Notes: generated by a model not told the origin, from the letters alone. A DNA stretch of 64,000 bases from Blasia pusilla (GCA_050084515.1 CM114273.1:40238001-40302000); one strand, 5' to 3'; counted from the stretch's first letter, positions 1-12,701 are shown. Numbers and translations are program-made.

Positions 1-125
1 TCCGGAGGATGTGTAAATATGTACGAGGGGCCGCAAAGAGATCAGTCCGACACATGAGTTAACTGCCCCATGGGTACTCTATGGTATTCTATTCGCAAAG
101 TAACGTCCTCCGGCTTCTTTACATT

Positions 126-322
126 TGATTCTCTAGGATTCAGAGCTAGATGGGCTTGTCGATGTTCATGTGGTTTCTTCCTTTCGCTTTCCTGTGGATG
201 CTGAGGTTCCATTCTCTATAGCTGATTCTCTAGGATTCAAAGCTAGATCGAACTGTCGACGTTCTTATGGTTTCTTCCCTTTTCTTTTCTGTGGATGCCG
301 AAGTTACGTTCTACATTCCTGC
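126..322. repeat. Tandem duplication, unit about 97-100 bp
   Basis: Two diverged copies start with TGATTCTCTAGGATTCA at 126 and 223. Both continue through a shared GGTTTCTTCC and a CTGTGGATGC-like stretch. A third partial start (TGATTCTC) follows at 323, so the array probably decayed or was cut off. No coding capacity is seen. Confidence 0.75.
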
Positions 323-449
323 TGATTCTCGAACGGGGTCAATAAATCCGAACAAGCAAGGAAGTATTCTGTGATTTGTTGTTGGGGAAAAGGAACACTA
401 GTGAGGGCATGACCGGTGCGTATACCGCGTAGAAGGTTGGGAGATGTAC

Positions 450-645
450 CGAGTCATGAAGGAAAGTCGTTTCGAGGAAAGAAGAAAAACGGGCGATGGA
501 ATCCACGCTGAGAACATCATTGCAGTTCTAATATCGGCGGAACGAGTCATGAACTAACGGCGTTTCAAGGAAAAGCAAGAAAATACAAATGTACGCCGGC
601 GATGGAATCCACGCTATGAAAGTGGTTCTGTTTCGAATATCGGTG
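450..645. repeat. Tandem duplication, unit about 93-106 bp
   Basis: CGAGTCATGAA occurs at 450 and 543, GCGATGGAATCCACGCT at 493 and 599, and an AATATCGG-type end closes both units. The changing offset (93, then 106) shows a small indel between copies. It is a separate event from the array at 126-322. Confidence 0.75.
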
Positions 646-1855
646 AAATCACCGGATCTCTGTCCGTATGTCTTTCTGACAGCAGTTCGAAAAGACCACC
701 TAAACCCAAACCGGGCTTTCCGAAGGTTGGAGTTTCGTATGTTCGTGGGAAATTGCACTTACCCGTGCATTCTAGTTAGTTTTAATTTTAGTAATTCTGA
801 TGAGAAGTGGTGTGGGACTGCCTGCCGTGGATATTTGGATTAGCGGCGGCCTCGCATTAAACGTAAGGAGAAGAAATTAATGAGAAATATCCTTCCATTA
901 TTCCACAGCATTAGCCACAGACGAGAGCGCACGTTGAGGGCACCTTTCCCGGTATCGTGTATCGTCTTCTCACTCGAGGTTTGGCAGCCCCAGCCTGCAC
1001 GGATGTCGGGAATATCCGCGCCCATAGATGACTTGGCAGCTGTTGCGATTGGCACGTAATCTCTCTCTTTCTTTTTTTCTCGGAATTGAGTGTACTGACT
1101 CCTGTTATTAGAACATTGTATTGAAGGACAACTTTTTCTTAAAAAAGTCGGGATTAATTACCGTGAAAGCTATTTCTCCCAGTGCGTGCGGGAGTCACCA
1201 GGGTTCGGGGAGTTTTTTCGTGGGACCCGGTACTTTGCCGGGAATTTCCAGTCAGAAACAGTAATCCCGGTTTTGGAACCGGTTTCCAGATACTAAATAC
1301 AAAGGACATGCTCGAATCCAATCGGTTTTTCGTAGGCAGTTTTAAAATCAGTCGATAATTCTCGAATTTTACCGGCTAGCTTTACTCGTAACCCCGGATC
1401 TCCCCCATCATTGTGCGGGACATGCATGCTCCACCCGACCCACTGTTTTGCTGAAAGGTGGGTTTCTTTCTTTTTGTCCACGCACACGGTGTGATTGCCC
1501 CGAGGATACCCTATAAGAACACCACACTCGGTGGCGGAGTCACCGACCTGGTACCGTTACCGACCTATTATTTGTCCTGCGAACGATCGGAACAACATCC
1601 TCACCGCCGCCACTCGGATCCGTTGATAAATTGCAGTTTCAATTCGCAATTAAGGACGGAGTGGAAGTAAACTGGACTAACCGCAAGCAAGTCTATTCGG
1701 CATGGATGCCACCACAGCGTCGGTGTAGAAAGGGTCTGTCCGTCGCGTGTACATGGGAGGTGTGATGATTTCTGTCCGTCCTCATAACCTTGGGGCCAAA
1801 ACGGGGGCCCGCCACCCGCCACCTGCTTGAGAGGATGTATGAGTAAATGCCTAGT

Positions 1856-1893
1856 GCGGCGCGCGAGGAGACGCGAAGCGAAACGCGCGCCGC
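1856..1893. repeat. GC-rich hairpin, 10-bp perfect arms
   Basis: GCGGCGCGCG at 1856-1865 is the exact reverse complement of CGCGCGCCGC at 1884-1893, with an 18-base loop. Function is unknown. It may be only a short palindrome in GC-rich DNA. Confidence 0.5.
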
Positions 1894-4800
1894 CAGTCAC
1901 TTAAATTGGCACCCCGCTGCTACCGAAATGATCCTCCTTGCGTGTCAAATTAAGAGGTATAATTGACGTACAGAAATACCCCTTCTTTTATTTAGCAGTG
2001 ATTAACGCAAACCGGAGCGCCTGCTCTTCTGGGGTCCGTCCAGACTCCAGCATCCTTCCTACGCAACCGCGTTCGAAAATTACTCGGTGTCTGCATGGTA
2101 CCCGTACTCGAGCCAAATTCAGTACAGTATGCTGAGTCCACACCCCCATTGCGCTAGTGATTTCAGGATGGTATAATATACGTGTAGGACATACGTATCT
2201 ATCGCTCCAAAGTACTTTACCGTATGCCGAGGTGGTTATATTTGCACGCAGTGGTAGGAGGTGAACAAGGAACGCGGCTCGGTGTTGTTGTTTGTACTGA
2301 AAGATACGAGAGGCGTACATAGGCACGAAGACAACACACTATACCCTGTCATGCAGACGTTGCGGCTGCTGCATGCATGTGAGTAGAGGAGTGGGCACCC
2401 GTAGAAACCCTCGAACGAAGCGAGCATGTGGCCGTTGGACCCCCCCGGTCGCGATAAGATTTGAAGGATTCGTGGCCATGCCATGAACGTGAGAGCGAGA
2501 GACGTGACTTGCGGAGAGGGCCACTCCACTGGCTCTCCCTCGCCTCGGCGTTCTTTCTACTTGTTTCCGCCTTCGCTTCCACATGAATGCAGTGAGGTTG
2601 AGAGAGGTCGTGGCTGCGGGACCGAGGAAGTGGTGGGGTGGGAGTGCACTAGTGTTTTGGCCGACATGGGCCCAATCGACCACTGCGATCGCGCAGCGGC
2701 GCCTACAACTGTGGTGTACCTGCAGCCGAGCCAGTAGCCTCGATCTCGAGAGGGATTGGTGATACGCACGGTCAGATAATGGAGAAAAAATGATTCGGTG
2801 GAAACCACACGCCGGAACGAGGATGCCGGGTTACGAGGTTTAGAGTGAGAAGGCCAACACTCGGCTGTACTCTGGTCTGGGGAATGAGAGAGAGAGATAG
2901 AAGAGAGCGAGTGATGTCGCTCCGGTCTGGCAGGGTCGAGAATCTGATATAGAAGGAGATTTGCCGTGAGGATCCGGCTTACTAGGCATGACTCGAACGC
3001 GTGGGCGGTGTCATGGAATCCCATGTGCGGGTTTGCAAAAGATTTGTCATCTGCAAAGCCTCGCAGGCTACTACGGATAGGGTAGAACGCAAGAAGCCAA
3101 AGAAGACCCAGCTATGGCGGACGACCACATAGCCCAGCCGCGCTGAGCTACAGTCCCTGAGGGAGGACTACGCAGGCGTCAGTCCCGGTCCCAGCCCTGC
3201 TCTCCTGGCCCATCCGCGTACGGTCTCGACAAGGGCGGAGAGACTTTCCATTCCCACGCACGTCGCCCATCTTTGATCCCCTCCTCCTCATCCTCCCCCT
3301 CCCCTAACGTAGCATCAATGAATGCTAGCGGAACAGTAAAGCTACGATCTGAGGAGACATTGACAATATCGGGATTTTAGCCCGCCCGGTGTTTCTCTCT
3401 CCGTGCCTATGTCTCAGAGCTGTCATAGGTCTGAGGCGATCGTCGACCGGCTTTATTCCAGCTTTGACTACAGCTTATAGCTGTACAGTGCAGCGTCTCT
3501 GAGAGGAAAGAGAGTGACGGGCCGGTGGAGGAAACAGAGCTCGACAGTTCCTGACAAGGTCTCCGCTGAGACCGGCGCGGGAGCGGGAGATAATCAAATG
3601 GGCACATATTTCACAAGTTCTCACCGGGACGTGGCACGAATGTCTTCCGGGGTGTGATTGTTGCTCGGTCTCGTTATGATGACATTGCCCTGTAATTCAA
3701 AATTTAAAGAAATCTTTCAACGGGTTCTGCTCTGCTCGTGAGGAGACGAGGGGCGTAGTGATGATGTACCCTCGACAGGTGTGTCGTGGTTGCGTTTCCA
3801 ATCGTCTTTCGACTGACCAGATCGCACACTCTCTCCCATTCCAGCATACCTTGTGAGATCGTTATCATTGTCATTGAATGGTCTGTGCCGGCGTTGTTGC
3901 AGGGCGCAGCAACAACAATGCATGCGGTAGGTCACTTTCTGCCAGCAAGCGCACCTCCTGCCCGCCACTAGTGTCTCGTTGCTTCAACCCTGCTCTCCGT
4001 TTACTTTCACCTTACAATGCTGTTTGGTCACGACATCCATTTCGCCGCTCCTCTCTCTCTCTCTCCCTCTCAACTATCACTGATCTGATGGTATGCTCCC
4101 TCGGTGCGGTGGAATATGTTACGTATTTCGGGCAGGTTCACACTCGCCAAGGCGGGTCCAGGTCCGGTTTTTGCGTCCCTGAGCCGCCTGTTGGATTGAA
4201 TTAAAAATAAAAGATCTTACTTCTACCTTTCGTTCTTGCGTCCATCCTCGGACCTTTCGTTCTGATTGACTGACTTCCTGCGAACAAGCCGAGCCAAGCT
4301 CCTCCTGGCCTGATCTGTCCAGGTCTGCAAGTAAAGCGCCACGGAAAAGAAGTTGTCTGATACATAATGTCTGCAGGGAGCCTACTCCAGACAGATGCCG
4401 CTAGATCTTCAGCTTGCCTTCCCTTTCCTCCAGGTAGTGTGCAGTAGGGCTGGTGCCCGAAGCCTCCTCTTTCTAGATTCGTCCCCTGTGCCCCTGCTAC
4501 ACGGGCAGTGCTTGTGCAGTTGTACAGCTACTCGTGCGGATCCTTCCTTCGTCACCCTCCTTGGCGAGATTCGCCTACTTTGTGGATCTTTGTTGCCGAC
4601 GGCAAAGTCCTGCTCGGTAACGCTAAATTCGGTGGATAATCTGCTTTCCACCGCAGTTCGCCGAGACTATTCGTAGCGGAGACACCAGCCCGATTGAATA
4701 TGCTATACAGCGAACCGACCGACCATGCCCTGAATATACTGTTAAACTTCAACGCCATCGTACCCCCTTATGGGAAACATGTATCGGTTCCGTGCATGGG

Positions 4801-5990
4801 GCAGAAAGCAGCCTTTCTGTTGGTGCAGTGCATCCCCACCCCCACGATTTCTTGTTAACGACATACCTGCCTTTCGAGGTGGGAAACGACTCCTTGAAAC
4901 AACGTGCCTTCCTCTGAGGTGGGGGAGGACTTGAGCGCCCCATGTTCTTCCCAAATTTCTCCCGTCCATTTTGACCGCTCCTTCCACTGAAGGAGCGATC
5001 GTGATTCGGATAAGAGCCTAGCAGTCTCACTGTCCTTGTGAGCTTCTTCTAATAGAGCTTAGTGGCGACGCTAGCTGCAGCCATTCGCTGTGCCTCGACA
5101 GCACCTACTCAGCCGGCGGTACCAGCCACTCTCGCAACCAAAGATAAAAAGTGGGTGTTCGGCGACGCCCAGGATTGCAGCGACGACGCGACCGCCACTG
5201 CTGTGAAGCAGACTGTCGCCCTTGATGGGATCGTTATACGAAGATCTTCTGGGAGACACCATCATTACACCTTGGTACACCTTCCATGGCTGGCTTTCCG
5301 TGTTGAAATGGGACACCCGGGTGGGTGATCATGTGTTTCTCGAGCCAGACTTACTATCTTTCCTCCAGTACCTAAACCACCCACGTCTGCCCCTGCCCTC
5401 GGCCTGTTGCGGGTCCTGCTAACTGCTTGTTCCGGTCCAACCCACCCACTAAGCTCTCGTAGTTATCCATCCATCTGCGACGTTCCCGGCTCCCTCCCTC
5501 CCTTTCTCGGTCGGTGTTGGCTCTCCTCACTACTCGAATCAAAACAGAAAAATATGTATATGTCATCCACATCTTGGCGAATGGTACGCCGGTGGACTTT
5601 GATGGCATTTCGGTTTGACATGAGATCCCCCCATCATCACTAGAGAGTTAGTTTTGATCCGGCCTTCGTTCCGGGTTCCACATTCGGCTCCCAAGGCACT
5701 TGCTATAATATTCGTGGGGGGAATCTGGTTGGTGGATTTTTTATGGTTTCAACTTGGTGCATTGTGGTGTGGCGTTTAGTGTTGGAGGCTTGGAGCCTGG
5801 AGGGGTACTATTCACTAGCTAGTCCTCGTACCGATGGAGTAGTACTATTAGTCTATATCATAGAGGCTCTTGAAATCAATCGATCGGGAGTAGTTAGGCC
5901 CACGTTGGAGATTATTTGGGATCTGGGATCGAGGGTCATGTTTCCACGTATTTATTGGGTTGTCTTGGAAGGAGGATGTTAAGACTAGAT

Positions 5991-8222
5991 AATACTTTCA
6001 ATTACATAAAGATTTGGGGCATCAAATTCTTCCCCTTTTTATAAGAACATACTATGTAATGAAGAGTTTTTCGAATCCTGATTTCGGTGAATATTCTCCA
6101 ATTCATTTTCGATTTTTGTTTTTTTTCAATTTTTAATGATTTTTTAAGAAAATATTTAGTTATGTAGGGATTGAGGATGCTAATATGAAATTGCTACCAT
6201 TCAGTACTGCAAGTCCTTCGGAAGGATCTCATAACTTGGAAGGAAATGAATGTTTTCTTACAATTGGGTTTAAAGGTTAATGCAAGTTCAAGCCATTAAC
6301 TACCCAATGATTTACAAGTTCGAATGAGCCTATCGGCGGATATGCAACTCGATCAAGCATATTTAGGCTAAAATTTACAAAAATAAGACTTTTCAAAAAC
6401 AAATCCTTATTCATCAATGGATTACCTTAAATGAGAATATAATCCAAGAATAAAATTAGATAAAATATCTCTAAAAATAGTCAAAATACCCATTGGATGA
6501 GTTGTGCAAAGAGACATAGGCATATGGCAAAAGAAATTAAAAATATCATGCTATCTAAGGGAAAGGGGAAAAATAGAGAAAATTTAGCCAATTAATTTGA
6601 ATATGAGATCTCCATAGGAACCAAAGAGAGATATCCTGTTGAATATTATTATCCTTGGTGAATGGAGTTATAATTATAAAAAAATCGCTTGGCAATGGAA
6701 AGAGTTTCCTATCCAATTAACTCACTCAACACCAGGAGCCAAATTAATCTCTTTGAACAACATTTGATGGAGAAGAATGAAGGAGACAAAGTCAACGAAG
6801 AGTCTCAATACCCTTGGCCAAATGTCACGAAATATAGAAAAATCTTCCTAATAATGAGGAAAACTATATATATAGAAAAAGGATGGGAAACTCATCACCA
6901 TCCAAAAGAGGGGGCATGAGACCCAAAAAATAGACCTCAAGAGGCCGGAACCAGCCCCGAGGAATAGATAAGGTGTAAGTAGGACCATATTTATGATAAG
7001 AATTAAAAATGATATCTTTTACACATCATTTTGTAGGTGCATGATTATAGGCCAACTACCAATAAAGACAATATTGTCAATCCAATGTAATAAGACTCAT
7101 GAAATGAATATGACATGTGAGATATAAATGTTTCATTTCTAGAAATGGTTTTTAAGCTATAAGTTATTTTTGTGTATATATACATATCCTTTAATGTTAA
7201 ATATAGGAAATTTTGGATTTGATCATATACCTATCATGAGCCTTCGTACAAAATTTAATGCTACCAACATTTTTCATCTTTTGCTACTCTATCTCCTCGA
7301 TTACAAACTTCTTCATAAAACTTAAGAACTTGTCGTAAGGGGACTCACAAAACTTCTCCCTCATAGGATCAAGATTCATAGAACTAAAAACTTATTATCC
7401 AATCTTATGCCAAAAGGATTATGCACTCTTACAAAATTACATTAAAAAATATCAAGTAGTAAAGTTTCACCAACGAAACTTGATTCTTGGAGAGACTCAA
7501 ATCAAATTTCATAGAACCAAAATCTTAAAATCGAATTTTATGCCAGAAGGATTATGTGCGTCTCACAAAATGATATTAAAGAAACTCAAGTAGTAAAGTT
7601 CCACTCAGAAATGGTAGTAAGTAAAGGTGGGAAAAAAGGAAGGGAGTTTTTGGGTGGAGTTGTAAAATGAAGAGTTGGCTTAAGAAGGGGGAAATAAAAA
7701 GGCTTTGATATTTTTCAAAATGTGGATGGATTTGGCTTGATATGAGAGAGAGAGCTAGAGAGTATATGAGATATGATCTTTGAATTTACACATAGGGAAT
7801 GAAAATGTCTATTTTGTAGTGATGTGCATGCACACGATGAGTTTCATTAATTATGGTGTGGTGATGTGACAGTCAGAACCTGAGTGTCGGAAATGCAAAC
7901 CTACGAGATTTGATACATGAACATGATATGGAGCTCTACATCTTGTAATGTGAAAATAAGTACCTCAACGGCTCAGTGCTATGACCACTATGTGCAAATG
8001 TCTATTGAATCATGCGAGCGACTACCAACCTCCATATGACATGGCTTATCATAAATCATACATGTGGCCTCTTACCAATGAAAATTTTTTTCCCACTCAT
8101 GCAAGGGCTAATTTGAAACCTATTAGGACACACTTACTAATATATTTGGGTGGATTAACATGTTTGGTTCATAGAGAGATCGTCTGCTTCCCCTCATCCT
8201 CACCAAGAAATGCTAAGAAGAA
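5991..8222. other. AT-rich intergenic stretch
   Basis: Base composition shifts sharply to AT-rich at about 5990. No frame over about 130 codons is found, and none shows a recognisable domain. The diverged direct repeat at 7368-7604 is its only clear structure. I considered an organelle-derived insert but recognise no plastid or mitochondrial gene. The right edge is where the first family A retrotransposon fragment begins. Confidence 0.5.
7368..7604. repeat. Diverged direct repeat, about 103 bp, offset 133 bp
   Basis: Units 7368-7470 and 7501-7604 share ATCAA..TTCATAGAAC at the start, TTATGCCA(A/G)AAGGATTATG in the middle and AAGTAGTAAAGTT(T/C)CAC at the end, with many substitutions between. 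This is an old local duplication in AT-rich DNA. Confidence 0.65.
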
Positions 8223-10368
8223 TGTCGTGCGTATACACATCGCTACACAACATACATCGCTGTCACCGAACACACACACAAACACGCACGATCCCATGCT
8301 AACTCATGGCATCCAAACAACGAGACAAGAAGTACCAAAAATACCAATCGTCCCCCTAGGTGGTGGTTAGGTCCCTCTAACTCCAGATAGTCATCTATCC
8401 CTACCTACCATGACATACATCTCTCGGACGCTAAGAGCAAGAAGGTCGGGTGCTCATGTGGCCCCATTGTTAGTCGCCTTCTTGTCATCCATATGACAGA
8501 CACAAGTCAGAATGTAGAACTACCTACTCTACGTACATCTGGGACACATCCATCGTCCCTGAGGAACCCTAGTGAGAGGTGGTGTCAAACATGCCATATG
8601 CCATCCTCTCGAACACCCATAATAGACTAGCATAGTGGCTACACCACGGGCGGAACCACACAACATACACCGCAAGCCTGTAGGAACTATTGATAAGCTC
8701 GGATGAACTGTACTGTCAATGTTCGGAAGATGATATGGCGCATAGTTACGCACATGGTCCTTCCAAACCATACCATTGCGTCCCTCCAATAAGAGAACAC
8801 CGAATGGCAAAACCTCACGAATTCTCAAGATGGTAGGCCTGCAGTCACATCCAACGTCGTGGGTGCCGTCTGTTGCAAGTGGACATAGTCTCCCTGATGA
8901 AACCTTTAGATAGTAGGTCGATAACCACCTCCCCGAATAGTCACATACTTCAACGTATCCTGATATTGCGGAATCGCCAAGTTCTCAAACGCCATGGGCA
9001 TCATTCTCCGAAACAACTAAGCCCTCTCAGAACATGCTCACATCCATACATCAGGGTCATCAAGGTTCAACACCTCACTAGTATCTTGACGATTGGGTGT
9101 TGGTAAATCTGGCTCTCGGCCATAAAGCAACAAGTACGGTGAGAAAGACGCTAAGGATACTTGCGTGTTGAGTATGTATCCCATCGCCAACCACGGCAAC
9201 TGAAGGTCCCAATCTCCTAGGTGACCTCTTTGCAAGCCATATTTGCATAGTCCTCTCTTCACCGTCTGCACAACCCGCTCCGCTAGTCCATCTGCCTCAG
9301 GATGATCTCGCAAAGTAGTGCGATGGTCGATCAGTGCGTGATCACACAAGGCCTGAAACTCCCCGTGGAACTCTGTACTTTGGTATGTCAACACCTCAGC
9401 TGATGCACCATAATGACTCAACACTCGATCTAGGAAGGCATATGCAACTTCCTCACTCGCTTTGTCAGGCAATGCAACCAACTCTATCCACTTCGAGAAT
9501 TGCTCGACCATCACCAACACATAACGACTATGGCGCTCTGTCAAAGGCAAAAGTCATGCAAAATCCAAACTCCATCTATAACCTAAACCCATGATCAAAA
9601 GTGGATGCAATTGTGGAGTTGGAGCATTGAACAATGCTCGGACTCGATCACACACCATGCATCTACCAACAAATTGCTGAACGTCAGTCTGCATGCCTCG
9701 CCACCAATACTGAATCTAGAGCAAGTTGTACGTCTGATTCACTCCAAAATGACCCAACTCCTCGTGGACATGACGCACTAAACGTGCTCTCTACAAAGGA
9801 TGAGGTTCTACATGCACTCTACCATCCTCCCACACTCACAACACATGTGTGCCCTCCCACCGGAACCGTCTGGCTCGTTATAAGATCCGATCCCGCTCTC
9901 TAGAACCCAATGTGCTTGCGACACTGCTAGTACGCAGGTACCCCAAGACCACTCCATCGTCGTGAATATCTCGGTCACCTGTCGTCTCCTCACCGGCCAC
10001 TGGATCTAAGGATCTCCATCAGACCTCGCCATCGAAGTCTCTGCAATCTTTCTCTCCATAGCCAACAAGCCCAAATAGGTTGACGCATGCCATCATGCCA
10101 CCAACTCCTCATCACTCTCACCATGACAACCAGCTCCAGTCGCATCTCGCTGACTCAGGCATGGGTTACGGCTCAGAACATCTGCATCCTGGTTGAGCGT
10201 CCGAGGTCTATGCACCACCCGGAAGTCATACTCCTACAACAAAAGAGCCCACCTCGCAAGCTTCTCGGACTCCATCAACCATTTGAGCGACTGATGATCA
10301 GTAATGATGGTAAATGGATTGCCGAATAAATAACATCTGAAATGTGTGAGAGCCCACACTGTAGCCAA
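8223..10368 (-). mobile_element. Family A Ty3/gypsy fragment A0 (RNase H to 3' end, no LTR)
   Basis: In element sense (high to low coordinates) this fragment runs from the middle of RNase H through integrase and PHD finger to the 3' untranslated region. It stops at the sequence that in copy A3 lies just before the 3' LTR. No LTR follows at the low end, and gag, protease and reverse transcriptase are absent at the high end. Both ends fall next to a GTCGTGCG motif on the plus strand, which also occurs beside the A2 LTR at 11025. The copy is defective and was probably created by recombination or deletion. Confidence 0.85.
8529..10368 (-). pseudogene. Decayed RNase H - integrase - PHD finger polyprotein end (A0)
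   Basis: Segments in order: an RNase H piece with TDHQSLKWLMES (about 10234-10360), the integrase zinc-binding region broken by stops (about 9640-9990), the integrase core (9038-9550), then a GDYVYL-type C-terminal region and a PHD finger ending WMCPRCT before the stop at 8529. In the core, the motif reading LTDQGTEF in copy A2 reads LTYQSTEF here, so the second catalytic Asp of the DDE triad is lost. In the PHD finger one zinc ligand is lost: MLVCDGC of copy A3 is MLVYYGC here. Frameshifts and stops make it a pseudogene. Integrase would insert element cDNA into chromatin. PHD fingers usually read histone H3 tails, so a targeting role is inferred, not shown. Confidence 0.88.
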
Positions 10369-10495
10369 TGTCGTGCGCATACACATTGCTACACAACATA
10401 CATCGCTCTCACTAAATACACACACAAATACGCACGATCCCATGCTAACTCATGGCATCCAAACAACGAGACAAGAAGTACTAAAATATCTCCAA
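10369..10495 (-). repeat. Displaced 3'-untranslated segment of family A
   Basis: This piece matches the family A sequence that normally lies between the PHD-finger stop codon and the 3' LTR (compare 8223-8345 and 44290-44415). Here it sits on the far side of an LTR (10496-11025) and is fused directly to RNase H coding sequence. It is a rearrangement scar between A0 and A2. Confidence 0.7.
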
Positions 10496-11025
10496 TAAAG
10501 TAAGATCCCATCTCTATCTACACCATCTCACACCATAGCTCTCAAAGGTGTGCACTCTTTCTCATGTCAAACCAAGCCCACTCTCCTAATGAGAGGCTTG
10601 CGTTACATTCACAAGGCAAAGGACCATAGCTCCGCCGCCTCATGCCAAGAGGTTCAACAAAGAGAGAATTAGGTCTCAAGCTCTCTCTCTCCTTGAGGTA
10701 TACCCCTCCCCTCTCCCAAGCTCTCTCCATGGTAACCTATGCTCCCAAGTCACTTGTTTGGCTCTTGACCTGATGTAGGAGGTCAAGGGCCACTTAGCAA
10801 AAATAGAAGTCGATCATAAACTCAAAATGGTACTTACCTAAAATAGAAAGTTCCTCAATGTGGCTCCAAATGAGCCGAAAGGAAGCCCTGGAACGAGCCT
10901 GGGAATTCTGAGAGAGCAGGTTTCCCGGGGCCTCAGCAGGTCATCCTCGACCTACTGAGCCTGTCCTCCACTACTCACCAAGGCGCTCTACTAGATCTCA
11001 CCGATCTATCCTAAAAGACGTGACA
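10496..11025 (-). repeat. 3' LTR of family A copy A2
   Basis: Reading on the minus strand the LTR begins TGTCACG at 11025 and runs about 530 bp. By eye it matches the 5' LTR at 19064-19578 over most of its length. Its last bases differ: the 5' copy ends TTTACA, while this one reads TTTATTGG and passes straight into a 3'-untranslated-type segment. The terminal CA is therefore missing or altered. It carries the GAACCTCTTGGCATGAGGCG block shared by all family A LTRs. Confidence 0.8.
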
Positions 11026-11253
11026 GGTGTCGTGCGCATACACATCGCTACACAACATACATCGTTGTCACCGAACATACACACAAACATAGCTGGTGGT
11101 TAGGTCCCTCTAACTCCAGATAGCTGTATCGACATACATCTCTAGGAAGCTAAGAGCAGAAAGGCCGAGTGCTAATATGGCCCCATCGTTAGTCGTCTTC
11201 CTGTCATACATGTCACAGAAAAAGTTGGAATCAAAACCTACCTAGTATCTCCT

Positions 11254-12189
11254 CTATATACATCTGGGACACATCTATCATCCTTGAGGAACCCTAGTGA
11301 GAGGTGGCGTCAGACATGCCATATGCCAACCTATCAAACATCTATCACAGACTAGCATCGTGGCGGCACCACGGGCAGAACCACATAACATACAACGCAA
11401 GCCTGCAGGAAGTACTGCTAAGCTCGGATCTATTGTACCATCAATGTTAGGAAGGTGACATGGCGCATAATTACGCACATGGTCCTTCCATACCATACCA
11501 TCGCGTCCCTCCAGCAAGAGAATACCGGATGGCGAAACGTCACGCACTCTTAGGATAGTGCGCCTTGCAGTCACATCCAACGTCGTTGCTGCTGTCTGCT
11601 GCAAGTAAACATAATCTCCTTGATGAAACCTCCAGATAGTTGGTCGATAACCACCACCTCGAATAGTTGGATACCTCAACGTATCTCGATGCTACGCAAT
11701 CGCCCAGTTCTCGAACGCCATGGGCATCACTCTCCAAAACAACTCAGCCCTTTGAGAACATGCTCGCATCCATACATCTGGGTCATCAAGGTCCAACACC
11801 TCACCAGCATCTCGATGAATGGCCGTAGGTAAATCTGGCTCTCGGCCATAAAGTAGCAAGTACGGTGAAAAAGACGCTAAGGATGCATGCTTGCTGAATC
11901 TGTATCCCATCGCCAACCAGGGCAACTGGAGGTCCCAATCTCCTAGGTGACCTCTCTGCAAGCCATACTTGCGTAAACCCTTCTTCACTATCTGCACAAC
12001 TCTCTCCGCTAATCCATCCGCCTCGGGATGATCTCGCAAAGTCGTGGGGTGGTTGATCAGCGCCTGATCACACAAGGCATGGAACTCATCGCGAAACTCG
12101 GTACCTTGGTCTGTCAACACCTCAGCTGATGCTCCATAATGACTCAGCACTGTGTCAAGGAAGGCATAAGCTACTCCCTCACTCGCTTG
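11254..12189 (-). pseudogene. Integrase core to PHD finger of copy A2
   Basis: The core keeps LTDQGTEF and the downstream EADGLAERVVQ region with its catalytic Glu, then RGHLGDWDLQLPWLAMGY. After a frame change come the C-terminal region (GDYVYLQQTAATTLDV, WKDHVRNYAPCHLPNID) and a PHD finger with ligands CMLC, CDRC and WHMAC. Where the other copies read RVPQGRWMCPRC, this copy has two consecutive stops replacing Arg-Trp (TGA TAG at about 11265-11280). The last Cys pair is therefore encoded but not reached. The upstream end is cut by B1. Confidence 0.87.
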
Positions 12190-12198
12190 CTCCCTCAC

Positions 12199-12701
12199 TA
12201 CTAGTACTTCTGGGGTTCTCGAATAACCCCCCCCTCTTGGAAAAGGAGGGTCGGGCCCTTCAGTGTGGCCCTCAACCCGACTCTACTTACAGTCGTTTCT
12301 GGGTTTTTTCTTAGTTTCTGCTTATGCGTTTGAAAAGATCTTTAGTGCGTTTGAACCGGCTTTGCATAAGCCTTCCAACGCATCCTTTTTTAATCCAAAC
12401 GCATCTTGGTGCTAAAAGTTATGGTTATAAATACAGTCGGAAACTCTCAAACGCTAGTGGCGTTCCAAATCCGGATTCCTTCCTTTGGCAACCCACTAGA
12501 CTCGACTCCTTTCAAGTCTTATTCCGCGTTTGGTCTAGGTTTCTCGGTTGCAACCACAACATCTGAAAAGCGAAGCTTCGCTTGCGTCTCGTCTCTTGTC
12601 TCTTCTTCGAGACTACTCCAACGCGCAAACCATCTTAGCGTGAGCCCGCTAATGTTCCGATGTTCCGCTTTGGCACTCGTTTGGTCATGAGGGTCACAAC
12701 A
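12199..12701 (-). repeat. Truncated 3' LTR of B1
   Basis: On the minus strand a purine-rich AAGAGGGGTGAG tract at 12702-12713 immediately precedes TGTTGTGACCC. This is the expected polypurine tract plus LTR start, and it matches B2 at 45420 (TGTCACGACCC). The last roughly 340 bp of the LTR present in B2 are absent. A TATTTATAAC box at about 12430 is a possible promoter element. Confidence 0.8.

Larger units (their letters stand above)
1..5990. other. Intergenic region, no gene recognised
   Basis: No open frame here shows a recognisable protein domain, and none joins plausibly to another across splice sites. The longest frames (about 155 codons on the minus strand at 2557-3024, about 140 elsewhere) are low-complexity, rich in Ser, Pro and Arg, and lie opposite other open frames, as expected by chance in moderately GC-rich DNA. 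It holds two short tandem duplications near the left end and a GC-rich hairpin, listed separately. A regulatory or untranslated function cannot be excluded. Confidence 0.5.

Noticed and set aside
2557-3024. 155-codon minus-strand frame
   Set aside because: Low-complexity, overlaps open frames on the other strand, no domain, no splice partners.
5991-8222. Plastid or mitochondrial DNA insertion, suggested by AT-richness
   Set aside because: No organelle gene or known organelle sequence could be recognised in any frame.
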